Shown one piece after another: positions 35,191 to 42,881 of a stretch of 49,031 nt of DNA. Source of the DNA: an uncultured Clostridium sp. (lineage in GTDB: Bacteria > Bacillota > Clostridia > TANB77 > CAG-508). The notes under the pieces are model-generated. The model saw only the letters and a program-made list of their open reading frames with translations. It was not told the origin of the DNA and did not search any database. The stretch covers positions 1-49,031 of the forward strand of contig URWN01000009.1 of assembly GCA_900551615.1 (NCBI GenBank), written 5' to 3'. Numbering within the stretch: position 1 is the first letter of the stretch; every line of letters begins with the position of its first letter. A program made the translations under genes and the position numbers.

Positions 35191-36411
35191 ATGGAAGAAA
35201 GAAGCTTAAGAATAACAGGTACAAATACAAACTTTTTCAACAGATTAACTAAAACATTAACAAAATTATTAATACCTACAAAAATAGGAATAAATGGTAT
35301 GTTAATAACATTAAAAAGGAATAATTTAATAAAAGCATTTGAAAACTATAAAAAAGATACAGAAAATTACAATACAGATGAATTAGAAAAAAAATATGAT
35401 GAGGCATACACAGTTTATTTAGAGGCCTTAGATAAATATGTTATGGATTCGATTTATAAAAAAGTAAAAAATAATACAGCAACAGAATTTGAAAGAGATG
35501 CATTATCAAGATATTATGAAGTTACAAGCCTAAAAGAAAAAGAATATATGGATTATAAATACAGAAAACAAAAATATTTATTAGAACTTGATAAAGAAAG
35601 TGTTGATACATCAGCAAAAGAAAAGGTACAAGAGAAATATAACAAATTCTATGTAGACAAAATGGATACATTATATAAAGCAATATTAAAAAATTATTCA
35701 ATCAAACTTGCAGATACAACAAATATATATGATACTTCAAAAGAATGGATATATGTAAAAATATTTTATACATTAGAAGAATATATAAAAAATATATTAC
35801 CATTAAAAATGGAAATAAATCCAAAAGAAGATTTTAAAGACATAATAGAAGATTATGAAAAATTTGAAAGCTATACAGTTGGAAAATTAGATACAAAAGA
35901 TAACATAGAAAAAAATATGATTTTACTAGGTATAAGCAGAAAATTATTTACACATAGTATACCATTAATAGTTGCAGAACAATGTTATGAAAAATTATTA
36001 AAAGATGCCAGAATATTAGTACAAGATACAAAAATGGCTGCAAAAAGAGAAAAAGCATATGCAATGTTAATAAATTTAATAGAAGACTATAATGTAAGAT
36101 TATTATCAACAAAAGTATATTGGGAAGACATAAAAGAAAGAGAAAATTATAAAAAATATTGGGACAAGTATAAAAAAATATCAGTATTAAAAGAAGTAGA
36201 TTTTGTTGAATATATGAAACAAAAAGAAATTCTATTTATAAAAAATGATATGAAAAAACTAAATGGAACAAAAGTAGATTACTCAAAATTAATTAAATAT
36301 TATAGAAGAAAACTAGTTGATTATGGAGTAATAAAAGAATTGAAAAATGAATATAAATCAGAAGGAAAATATATTGGAAAAATAAGAAAAGAAGATAGGG
36401 TGGTAGCATAA
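35191..36411 (+). CDS. Unknown helical protein in the position of phoH
   Basis: I do not recognise this 406-residue protein. It is almost all alpha-helical and rich in Lys, Glu, Tyr and Asn. The N-terminal 50 residues (NRLTKTLTKLLIPTKIGING) are basic and amphipathic, and it has no membrane span, P-loop or metal motif. AGGAAG precedes the ATG. Its TAA overlaps the ybeY start (TAATG), so the two are translationally coupled. In most spore formers the order is yqfD, phoH, pgpH, ybeY; the P-loop of PhoH is clearly missing, so this is a replacement or insertion, not a diverged PhoH. Confidence 0.7.
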   Translation: MEERSLRITGTNTNFFNRLTKTLTKLLIPTKIGINGMLITLKRNNLIKAFENYKKDTENYNTDELEKKYDEAYTVYLEALDKYVMDSIYKKVKNNTATEFERDALSRYYEVTSLKEKEYMDYKYRKQKYLLELDKESVDTSAKEKVQEKYNKFYVDKMDTLYKAILKNYSIKLADTTNIYDTSKEWIYVKIFYTLEEYIKNILPLKMEINPKEDFKDIIEDYEKFESYTVGKLDTKDNIEKNMILLGISRKLFTHSIPLIVAEQCYEKLLKDARILVQDTKMAAKREKAYAMLINLIEDYNVRLLSTKVYWEDIKERENYKKYWDKYKKISVLKEVDFVEYMKQKEILFIKNDMKKLNGTKVDYSKLIKYYRRKLVDYGVIKELKNEYKSEGKYIGKIRKEDRVVA

Positions 36412-36887
36412 TGTATGAAATTACATATTTAAATATTGAAAAAGGAAAAGAAGATTGGGAAAGAATAGTAGAAAAAGTATTAAAAAAATGTTTTGAAGAA
36501 GAAGGTTTAATAGATTCTAAATTAATAATGACAATAACATTTACAACACCAGAAGAAATAAGAAAAATTAATAAAAAATATAGAAAAATAGATAAAGCAA
36601 CAGATGTATTATCATTTCCAATGTTCGAAAAGGCAGAGCTAGATGAAAAAATAAAAAATAAAGATTTTCTATATGAAGATGTTTTAGGGGATGTAATAAT
36701 TTCAATTGACAAAGTAAAAGAACAAGCAGAAGAATATGGACATAGTTTTGAAAGAGAACTAAGTTACATGTTAGTACATGGTTTTTATCACTTGATGGGA
36801 TATGATCATATTGAAGAAGAAGATAAAAAAATAATGAGACCAAAAGAAGAAAAGATATTAAATGAATTGAAAATTACAAGAGAATAA
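36411..36887 (+). CDS. ybeY: Endoribonuclease YbeY (rRNA maturation)
   Basis: YbeY takes part in 16S rRNA 3'-end maturation and ribosome quality control. The protein (158 aa) has the zinc motif MLVHGFYHLMGYDH (H-G-x2-H-x5-D-H pattern) and the upstream KATDVLSFPM block. Its ATG overlaps the previous stop codon. A GTGGTAG-type weak site suggests that translation depends on coupling. Next comes a DUF3048 gene; era and recO, often adjacent, are not here. Confidence 0.92.
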   Translation: MYEITYLNIEKGKEDWERIVEKVLKKCFEEEGLIDSKLIMTITFTTPEEIRKINKKYRKIDKATDVLSFPMFEKAELDEKIKNKDFLYEDVLGDVIISIDKVKEQAEEYGHSFERELSYMLVHGFYHLMGYDHIEEEDKKIMRPKEEKILNELKITRE

Positions 36888-36900
36888 AGGAGGAAGTCCA

Positions 36901-37989
36901 ATGAGTAAAAAAACAACAAGAATTATAATAGCGATATTAGTTATCTTAATTTTGGTAGCCGGAGGGATTATGGCATATATGATAACTAAAGACAAAATAA
37001 ATCAAACACAAACAGTATCAGAAAATGCTGAAGACGAAGACGAAATTTTAACAGCGGGAGTTAGTGACAAAAAAATAAAAATATTTAATGGAAAAGACAG
37101 ACCAATTGCAGTAATGATAGACAACCATAACCAAGCATGGCCTCAAGCAGGACTAAATCAAGCATATTTAGTATATGAGGCAGTAGTTGAAGGTGGAGAA
37201 ACAAGATTAATGGCTTTATTTAAAGGTGTAACAGTAGACAAGATAGGACCAGTTAGAAGTTCAAGACACTATTTCTTAGATTATGCTATGGAAAATGATG
37301 CAATCTATGCACATTATGGATGGAGTCCACAAGCAGAAAGTGATATAAAGCAATATAATATAAATAACTTAAATGGAATAACAGAAAGTGAAACAACATT
37401 CTGGAGAGTAAAAGATAAATCAGCTCCACACAATGCTGTTACAAGTACAACAGCATTATTAAATGCAGCTAAAGCAAAAGGATATAAAACAAAATCATCA
37501 AAGAAGAGTGTATTAAACTATGTTACAGATGAAGTAAAATTAGAAAATGGACAATCAGCTACAAGTGTAACAATACCACATTCAACATTACAAACAGTTA
37601 AATACGAATATGATGAGCAAAATCAAGTATATAAAAGATATGCAAGAAATAAAGCTCAGACAGATTGGGACACTGGAGATAATATTACAACTAAAAATAT
37701 AATAGTAACATTTTGTGATAACTATACTTTGGATGACAGCGAAAATAAAGGAAGACAAGGTCTTAGAAATATTGGGACATTTGATGGATATTATATAACA
37801 AATGGGAAAGCAATAAAAATAAAATGCATAAAAGAGTCTAGAAACGCACAAACAAAATATGAAGATTTACAAGGAAACGAAATTCAAGTAAATGATGGAA
37901 ATACATGGATTAATATATGTCCAAAAAATGCAGATGTTCAAATTGAAGGAACAATGACAGAAGAAAATACAACAACAAATAATATATAA
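36901..37989 (+). CDS. DUF3048 domain secreted/anchored protein (YerB-like)
   Basis: The 362-residue protein has an N-terminal membrane anchor (about 6-30, no lipobox cysteine) and a DUF3048 domain: RPIAVMIDNHNQAWPQAGLN, YEAVVEGGETRLMALF, IGPVRSSRHYF. Bacillus YerB is the named relative. Its role is unknown; an extracytoplasmic protein is expected. AAAGGAGGAAG precedes the ATG. It ends in an Asn/Thr-rich tail and a long hairpin. Confidence 0.85.
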   Translation: MSKKTTRIIIAILVILILVAGGIMAYMITKDKINQTQTVSENAEDEDEILTAGVSDKKIKIFNGKDRPIAVMIDNHNQAWPQAGLNQAYLVYEAVVEGGETRLMALFKGVTVDKIGPVRSSRHYFLDYAMENDAIYAHYGWSPQAESDIKQYNINNLNGITESETTFWRVKDKSAPHNAVTSTTALLNAAKAKGYKTKSSKKSVLNYVTDEVKLENGQSATSVTIPHSTLQTVKYEYDEQNQVYKRYARNKAQTDWDTGDNITTKNIIVTFCDNYTLDDSENKGRQGLRNIGTFDGYYITNGKAIKIKCIKESRNAQTKYEDLQGNEIQVNDGNTWINICPKNADVQIEGTMTEENTTTNNI

Positions 37990-37996
37990 AAATTAT

Positions 37997-38033
37997 ATGG
38001 CATAATAAAATTTTGAGTATTTTATTATGCCAT
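37997..38033 (+). terminator. Long hairpin after the DUF3048 gene
   Basis: ATGGCATAATAAAAT and ATTTTATTATGCCAT pair perfectly around TTTGAGT. No T run follows, so it may be a processing or weak termination signal. Confidence 0.6.
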
Positions 38034-38072
38034 GGATGTTTATATAAATATAATAGAGAAAGGATGAAAAAA

Positions 38073-38408
38073 ATGAATGTATATGATACAGCAAATAGAT
38101 TAGCACAAGAATTAAAGAATTCAGAAGAATATGTAAATTATAAAATGGCAAAAGAAACATTGAATTTAAATACTGAATTAAAGAAAAAAATACAAGAATT
38201 TGAAGAAGCTAGATATGATGCTCAAATAACAGCAATGCAAACAGGAAAAAATGATGAAGAAAAAACTAAAAAAATGCAACAATTATATATAGAATTATAT
38301 GAAAATTCAGATGCAGCAAAGTTTTTTGATGCAGAAACAAAGTTTAATATAATTTTATCAGATGTAAATAAAATAATTGGTGATGCAGTAATGGATGTTT
38401 TAAAATAA
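38073..38408 (+). CDS. YlbF/YmcA family protein
   Basis: The 111-residue helical protein matches the YlbF/YmcA (ComFA-like regulator) family: MNVYDTANRLAQELKNSEEY, a middle LKKKIQEFEEARYDAQ and the late SDVNKIIGDAVMDVL. In Bacillus these proteins form the Y-complex that guides RNase Y. AGAAAGG lies nine bases before ATG 38073, which I prefer to the ATG at 38064 that abuts it. Which member of the complex it represents cannot be told alone. Confidence 0.75.
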   Translation: MNVYDTANRLAQELKNSEEYVNYKMAKETLNLNTELKKKIQEFEEARYDAQITAMQTGKNDEEKTKKMQQLYIELYENSDAAKFFDAETKFNIILSDVNKIIGDAVMDVLK

Positions 38409-38459
38409 AAAAGTGGAGATAGTTATAATAACATTATTAGTAAAATATAAGGAGTGAAT

Positions 38460-39152
38460 ATGGAATTTATAATTTTATTAATAATAGTAGTAATAATGTA
38501 TTTGATATTAAGATTTATATTTGATTTTAATATGAAAAAAATAAAAGAACTTGGAGAAAATAAAGAGTTAGATGAATTAACTCAAAAATATCCTGAAAAT
38601 ATAGAAATATGTAAATGGTATTTAAAAAAATTAAAAAATGAAAATGTAAAAATTGAAGAAGATAAAAATTCTAATGCGACTTTATATTTGGTAATGAGTA
38701 ACAAAATTTTTATTGCTAATTTAAAGGATAGTTATACAAGAATTCAGACAATAGCACATGAATGCTTGCATTCAATACAAAGCAAAAAATTATTATGGTT
38801 TAATTTTATATTTTCAAATATTTATTTAGTGTATTTTATAGCTATATGTATTTTGGGAGTTTTAAATTTATTACCGATAAAAATGACTTTTATGGCAATT
38901 TTTATATTATTTAGTTTGGTGTATTATGCTGTACGAACTTATTTGGAAAATGATGCTATGATAAAAGCTAGATTTTTGGCAAAAGAATATATGCAGGAAA
39001 AAGCAATTTCTACTCAAGAGGAAATTGATAAAATTATTGCTCAATATGATTGTTTGAATGATATTGGAATAAAATGTACTAATTTTAAATTTTTGAGTAG
39101 TATTTTATTGAAAGTTATTATACTTATAGTGATTTTTGGTTGTTGGATGTAA
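38460..39152 (+). CDS. Membrane zinc metallopeptidase-like protein (HExxH)
   Basis: The 230-residue protein has an N-terminal helix (about 3-22), a soluble segment carrying IAHECLHSIQ (an HExxH zinc motif in the form H-E-C-L-H), two hydrophobic helices (about 115-165), ENDAMIKARF as a possible third zinc ligand, and a final C-terminal helix. The layout resembles neutral zinc metallopeptidases of the YugP type, but is more compact. AAGGAG supports ATG 38460 rather than the GTG at 38454. Substrate unknown. Confidence 0.65.
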   Translation: MEFIILLIIVVIMYLILRFIFDFNMKKIKELGENKELDELTQKYPENIEICKWYLKKLKNENVKIEEDKNSNATLYLVMSNKIFIANLKDSYTRIQTIAHECLHSIQSKKLLWFNFIFSNIYLVYFIAICILGVLNLLPIKMTFMAIFILFSLVYYAVRTYLENDAMIKARFLAKEYMQEKAISTQEEIDKIIAQYDCLNDIGIKCTNFKFLSSILLKVIILIVIFGCWM

Positions 39153-39215
39153 TTTTTAGTAACAAGGTTATATCCAATAACCAAAAATTTTACACTAAAA
39201 ATATAACTAAAACTG

Positions 39216-39244
39216 TTGAAAAATATTTTTGGCTATGTTAAAAT
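39216..39244 (+). promoter_or_regulatory. Promoter for the VR2 pilin-like gene
   Basis: TTGAAA (39216-39221), a 17-base spacer, then TAAAAT (39239-39244). Confidence 0.55.
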
Positions 39245-39292
39245 CGAAATGCAAGAAAAACTTGTAAAAAATACAAAGGAAGGATGAAATCT

Positions 39293-40417
39293 ATGTTAAA
39301 TTTAAAAGAAAAAACACAAAAGGCAAAAGATACAAAAGGTATCACACTGGTAGCACTAGTAATTACAATTATTATCTTATTGATATTGGCAGGAATAACA
39401 ATATTATCATTAACAAATACAGGCTTGTTTGGAAAAGCACAAGAAGCAAAGGAAAAGACACAAAATGCAGCAGAAAATCAAGCTAAAATATTGAATGAAT
39501 ATGAAGATGAATTAAATAAGTATATTTCAGGAACAACAGAAGAAAAGACAGAAAAATTAGCAGACAAAGTAAAAGTAGGAGACTATGTATCATATACACC
39601 AGATACAGTATCAAATACAGATACAAAATATACAACATTAATATCAAATTTAGCAATATATTCAGGTTCAACAGCAAATACAACATCAACATTAACGCAA
39701 GAAAAAGATTTAAAATGGAGAGTACTTGATGTACAAAATGGACAAGTAAGATTAATAAGCGAAGTTCCAACTACATCAAAAATAACATTATCAGGATACA
39801 ATGGATATAACAATGCAGTAAAGTTGCTAGATGATGCATGTAGTACATTATATAATAATTCAAAATTAGCAAGCAGAGTACAAAATTTAAAAATAGAAGA
39901 TATAACAAAATATATGACTACACAACCAACAGAAGGTACAACACCATATTCGCCAACAAATATAAAGTATCCAAAAATATTAGAAAGCGAAGAAAATCAG
40001 ACAGTAGTAAATTCAACAACAAGCAATAAATTAGGTGTTAGTAAACAAGATGCATTTGTAACTGGAAATGACACATCAGCTACAAGTACATTAAAGAGAA
40101 CATATTGGTCTCAAAGCATGAATAGTACTGATAGTTTCACAGATAGTAAATATTATGAATTATTTATAGAAAATAATGGAAGTAAGTATCCAACATATTG
40201 GATGTCATCTCGTTGCGTCGATGCTGATTCTGACGGTGCTAGCTTCAATGTTCGCCGTGTGAACTCTGGTAATGTCAACGCCTATACCTTGTACTCTTCT
40301 AACGGCCGCGAGTATTCTCTCGTCTATGCTTTTCGCCCTGTCATAACTCTAAATTCTAATGTCCAAGCAATATCAGGAGACGGAAGTATAGCTGAACAAG
40401 CATATGTAATCAAATAA
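39293..40417 (+). CDS. Pilin-like surface protein with variable C-terminal lectin-type domain (DGR target)
   Basis: The 374-residue protein starts at ATG 39293, nine bases after AAAGGAAGG. A prepilin-type leader with likely cleavage after Gly16 (TKGITLVALVITI) is followed by a hydrophobic helix and a coiled stem (KAQEAKEKTQNAAENQ). From about 90 a DUF6273-like domain begins (VKVGDYVSYTPDT, then WRVLDVQNGQVRLISEVPT). Residues 305-352 are the variable part, encoded by 49% GC DNA, and end in VYAFRPVITLNSNVQ. The partial gene at 1-549 is its paralogue. By inference the stem and helix anchor a diversified ligand-binding domain at the cell surface. A MutS-like frame follows the stop codon in the same frame. 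Confidence 0.82.
   Translation: MLNLKEKTQKAKDTKGITLVALVITIIILLILAGITILSLTNTGLFGKAQEAKEKTQNAAENQAKILNEYEDELNKYISGTTEEKTEKLADKVKVGDYVSYTPDTVSNTDTKYTTLISNLAIYSGSTANTTSTLTQEKDLKWRVLDVQNGQVRLISEVPTTSKITLSGYNGYNNAVKLLDDACSTLYNNSKLASRVQNLKIEDITKYMTTQPTEGTTPYSPTNIKYPKILESEENQTVVNSTTSNKLGVSKQDAFVTGNDTSATSTLKRTYWSQSMNSTDSFTDSKYYELFIENNGSKYPTYWMSSRCVDADSDGASFNVRRVNSGNVNAYTLYSSNGREYSLVYAFRPVITLNSNVQAISGDGSIAEQAYVIK
40208..40348 (+). other. Candidate DGR variable repeat, copy 2 (VR2)
   Basis: The segment is about 49% GC against a much lower surrounding value. All 17 codons that differ from VR1 at position 1 or 2 end in C or T in both copies, and several are AAC/AAT (Asn) in one copy. This is what A-specific mutagenesis of AAY codons gives. 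Silent C/T differences at other third bases mean the copies did not come from one template without further change. Confidence 0.68.
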
Positions 40418-40732
40418 AGAAGTAAATATATAAAAAATATAAAACAAATACATACAGAATATATAATATTTATCAAAATAGGAAAATTTTATTATAGTTA
40501 TAGTAAAGATGCGTATATTATTTCATATATTTTTAACTACAAATTAAAAACAGTAGAAAAAAATATAAAAGTATGCGCATTTCCTGTTTTTGCGTTAAAC
40601 AAAATTATAGCAAAATTAGAAGAAAATAAAATAAACTATATAGCAGTAGACAGAAGAAATAATTACGAAGTAGATGGAAAATATGCTAAATATAGAAATA
40701 TAAAAAGAAAGATAAAATATAGGAAACAATAA
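40418..40732 (+). pseudogene. MutS-domain-I-like frame without start codon, copy 2
   Basis: Directly after the TAA of the pilin-like gene the same frame is open for 104 codons to TAA 40730-40732. From 40477 it reads GKFYYSYSKDAYIISYIFN, then KVCAFPVFALNKIIAKLEEN and KINYIAVDRRNNYEVDGKY. This resembles the small MutS N-terminal-like proteins (GKFYE.Y..DA, then a FP..ALN helix and an INY..VDRRN strand). There is no ATG, GTG or TTG anywhere in it, so it is a 5'-truncated relic or uses a rare start. Such MutS-like genes have been reported as DGR companions (from memory). Confidence 0.6.
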
Positions 40733-40806
40733 TGTTATTTAAAATAATTTTTTCAGATAATTGAAATATATATCAAAATTTTTTTCGATTAGGTAGAGTA
40801 AAAGGA

Positions 40807-40835
40807 TTGCAATTTATAAATATATATGATAAAAT
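40807..40835 (+). promoter_or_regulatory. Promoter for secG
   Basis: TTGCAA (40807-40812), a 17-base spacer, then TAAAAT (40830-40835). Confidence 0.55.
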
Positions 40836-40875
40836 AGCAAAGTAATAGAAAAGAAACCGCAGGGAGGAATTATAA

Positions 40876-41124
40876 ATGGAAATAATAAGAACAATATTAA
40901 CAGTGATATATTTTATAATAGCACTAGTAGTGATAATATTAGCATTAATTCAAACAAAAGATGATGCAGGTTTATCACAAACAATAACAGGTTCATCAAC
41001 AAATAACTTTTATGAAAAAAATAAAGGTAGAACTAAAGAAGGAAAACAGAAAAGAATAATGGTTATATCTTCAATCATATTCGGAATTTTAACTTTAGTT
41101 TTAGGAGTTTTATATTTAGTATAG
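40876..41124 (+). CDS. secG: Preprotein translocase subunit SecG
   Basis: SecG assists SecYEG-driven export. The 82-residue protein has two transmembrane helices (about 4-24 and 60-80) around a cytosolic loop with QTKDDAGLSQTITGSS and FYEKNKGRTKEG, the family hallmark. GGGAGG precedes the ATG. In most clostridia secG, rnr, smpB and ssrA are adjacent. Here rnr follows only after a long non-coding stretch and an Rpn gene. Confidence 0.93.
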   Translation: MEIIRTILTVIYFIIALVVIILALIQTKDDAGLSQTITGSSTNNFYEKNKGRTKEGKQKRIMVISSIIFGILTLVLGVLYLV

Positions 41125-41134
41125 TTAGAGATTT

Positions 41135-41171
41135 TAAGGTAGAAATTTATAAATTTTTACCTTATTTTTAT
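41135..41171 (+). terminator. Terminator after secG
   Basis: TAAGGTAGAAATTT pairs with AAATTTTTACCTTA and TTTTTA follows. Confidence 0.75.
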
Positions 41172-41194
41172 CACTTTTTGTCGAAATATTTTTG

Positions 41195-41224
41195 TTGACA
41201 ATGAATATAAAATTATGGTAATAT
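41195..41224 (+). promoter_or_regulatory. Strong promoter with no coding sequence behind it
   Basis: TTGACA (41195-41200) and TAATAT (41219-41224), 18 bases apart, are followed by about 570 bases with no credible gene. A hairpin (ATGCAATT / AATTGCAT, about 41231-41253) begins near the expected transcript start. Confidence 0.6.
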
Positions 41225-41230
41225 ATGACT

Positions 41231-41728
41231 ATGCAATTAATTAGACAATTGCATGACTATAAAAGATTTAAAAATAAAAAATTAATTCCTACAGCTTAGC
41301 AGAAATAAATAATTAAAATTTAATCTAGAAATATTTAATTTCAAAAAATAATTTCCAAAATTTAAGAAAAGATTAAAATCCACAATAATATTAAATCTAA
41401 AAACTATCCAATAGTATTAATAATGTATTATAAGAATAAAAAGTGTTGATAACCCTAATACACTGATATTTAAAAAAAATATGATATACATTTTTAGTCT
41501 GTAATTGTCTCTTTAATGGTTACTATTCACAGCTTTAAAATTTAAAGATGAAATTAATTATTTATTTATTTTTTGTTACTCCATTCTAAAAATTCTGACA
41601 AAAGTTTAAAAACTTTTGAGAATTTTTGAACGGTCCACCCTTATCCACTTCAAAATAAATAATTAATTAATTTCAAATATATATTTTTTATTATGCTGTG
41701 AACAGTAACTTTAATTGTAAATAAGTAA
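41231..41728 (+). ncRNA. Possible structured non-coding RNA or long inverted-repeat element
   Basis: The stretch between secG and the Rpn gene has no open frame worth calling. CTTTAATGGTTACTATTCACAGC (41511-41533, given in parts: CTTTAATGG, TTACTATTCACAGC) pairs with GCTGTGAACAGTAACTTTAA (41695-41714). Inside it, GAAATTAATTATTTATTT (41550-41567) pairs with AAATAAATAATT... ending at 41674, and a third hairpin AAAAATTCTGACAAAAGTTT / AAACTTTTGAGAATTTTT lies at the centre. The nested arms give one rod about 215 bases long. It could be an RNA made from the promoter at 41195 or a miniature inverted-repeat element; no known RNA family is recognised. Confidence 0.4.
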
Positions 41729-41748
41729 TAAATATTTACTAAATAGTG

Positions 41749-41777
41749 TTGCCAAAAACGAAAATATTTAGTATAAT
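41749..41777 (+). promoter_or_regulatory. Promoter for the Rpn nuclease gene
   Basis: TTGCCA (41749-41754), a 17-base spacer, then TATAAT (41772-41777). ACTAAATA and TATTTAGT form an inverted repeat around it. Confidence 0.6.
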
Positions 41778-41794
41778 AAGAAAGGAAGAAGCCT

Positions 41795-42703
41795 ATGGCA
41801 AATGAAAAAATAAGAGAACTAGAAAGACTACCACTTACAGATGATTACATATTCAAAAGAGTATTTGCATTCGAAGGAAACGAAAGTGTATTAAAAGATT
41901 TTTTGGAGGCAATTTTAAAGAAAGATATAAAAGAAGTAACAATAAAAAATCCAGAAATAATACCTTACGAAAAAGACGAAAAACGAGGACTTTTAGATAT
42001 CAAAGCAGAAACAGATGATGGGATGATTTTAGATGTAGAAATGCAGATGAAAGACAGAAAAAACACACAAGAAAGAGGAATACAATATTTAGGAAATATG
42101 ATTACAAGCCAATTACAAGTAGGCGATGACTATACAAAATTAAAAAAGAGCATAGTAATATTTATAACAAACTATAATTTTTTAAAAAGAAATAGTTACC
42201 ATAGTGTAGGAAAAATGAAATTTGATGAAACTCTAGAGGAAGAATATGTAGATATGGGATATGAACAAGAAGAACAAATAGCATCAAAATACATAGAATT
42301 CCACTACATAGAATTACCAAAATACAAAAAGAAAGAACCATCAAAATTTACAAAACTAGACCAGTGGATGTGTGTATTTACGCAAAGGAAGGAGGAGATA
42401 ATGTTGGCAGAAAAAGAAAATAAAGAAATAAAAAAAGCAATGAATACACTAGACTTTATAAGTGAAGATCCAAAAGAAAGAGAAAGGCACAATTCTATAA
42501 TAATGGCAGAATATAATAGACTAACAAGTGAGCATAACTTTTTTGAAGCTGGAGTGGAAGAAGGAATAGAAAAAGGAAAAAAAGAAGGAAAAAAGGAAGG
42601 TGTAATAAAAACAGCTAAAGCAATGTTAGAAAAAAATATACCAATAGAAACAATTATGGAAATTACAGAATTAACAAAAGAAGAAATAGAAAAGTTAAGA
42701 TAA
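41795..42703 (+). CDS. Rpn/PD-(D/E)XK nuclease family protein
   Basis: The 302-residue protein belongs to the Rpn (recombination-promoting nuclease, 'putative transposase') family. It opens LPLTDDYIFKRVFAFEGNES, and has the nuclease core LLDIKAETDDGMILDVEMQM with acidic residues and the D-x-E-x-Q triad, then QERGIQYLGNMITSQL. A lysine/glutamate-rich repeat (EKGKKEGKKEG) and a short helical tail close it, as is common in this family. Members act on DNA in recombination or phage defence, and are often transferred. AAAGGAAG precedes the ATG. Confidence 0.85.
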   Translation: MANEKIRELERLPLTDDYIFKRVFAFEGNESVLKDFLEAILKKDIKEVTIKNPEIIPYEKDEKRGLLDIKAETDDGMILDVEMQMKDRKNTQERGIQYLGNMITSQLQVGDDYTKLKKSIVIFITNYNFLKRNSYHSVGKMKFDETLEEEYVDMGYEQEEQIASKYIEFHYIELPKYKKKEPSKFTKLDQWMCVFTQRKEEIMLAEKENKEIKKAMNTLDFISEDPKERERHNSIIMAEYNRLTSEHNFFEAGVEEGIEKGKKEGKKEGVIKTAKAMLEKNIPIETIMEITELTKEEIEKLR

Positions 42704-42711
42704 TTAGATAT

Positions 42712-42752
42712 AAAAGGCTATACAACTTTAAATGAAGTTGTATAGCTTTTTT
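42712..42752 (+). terminator. Terminator after the Rpn gene
   Basis: AAAAGGCTATACAACTT pairs with AAGTTGTATAGCTTTTTT around TAAATG. Confidence 0.9.
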
Positions 42753-42803
42753 AATAATGTGTATAGCTTTTTAAAAATAATGTGTATAGCTTTTTAAAAT
42801 AAT
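42735..42803 (+). repeat. Short tandem repeat derived from the terminator arm
   Basis: The unit TGTATAGCTTTTTAATAAT (about 24 bases with small changes) occurs three times in a row, the first copy being the terminator's right arm. It probably arose by local duplication. Confidence 0.6.
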
Positions 42804-42804
42804 G

Positions 42805-42833
42805 TTGTAGAAAGTATTATAAAATGTTATAAT
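42805..42833 (+). promoter_or_regulatory. Promoter for rnr
   Basis: TTGTAG (42805-42810), a 17-base spacer, then TATAAT (42828-42833). Confidence 0.6.
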
Positions 42834-42881
42834 ATTACTTAGATTGTACAAGCAAAAATAATTTTTTTGAAAGGAATAAAG

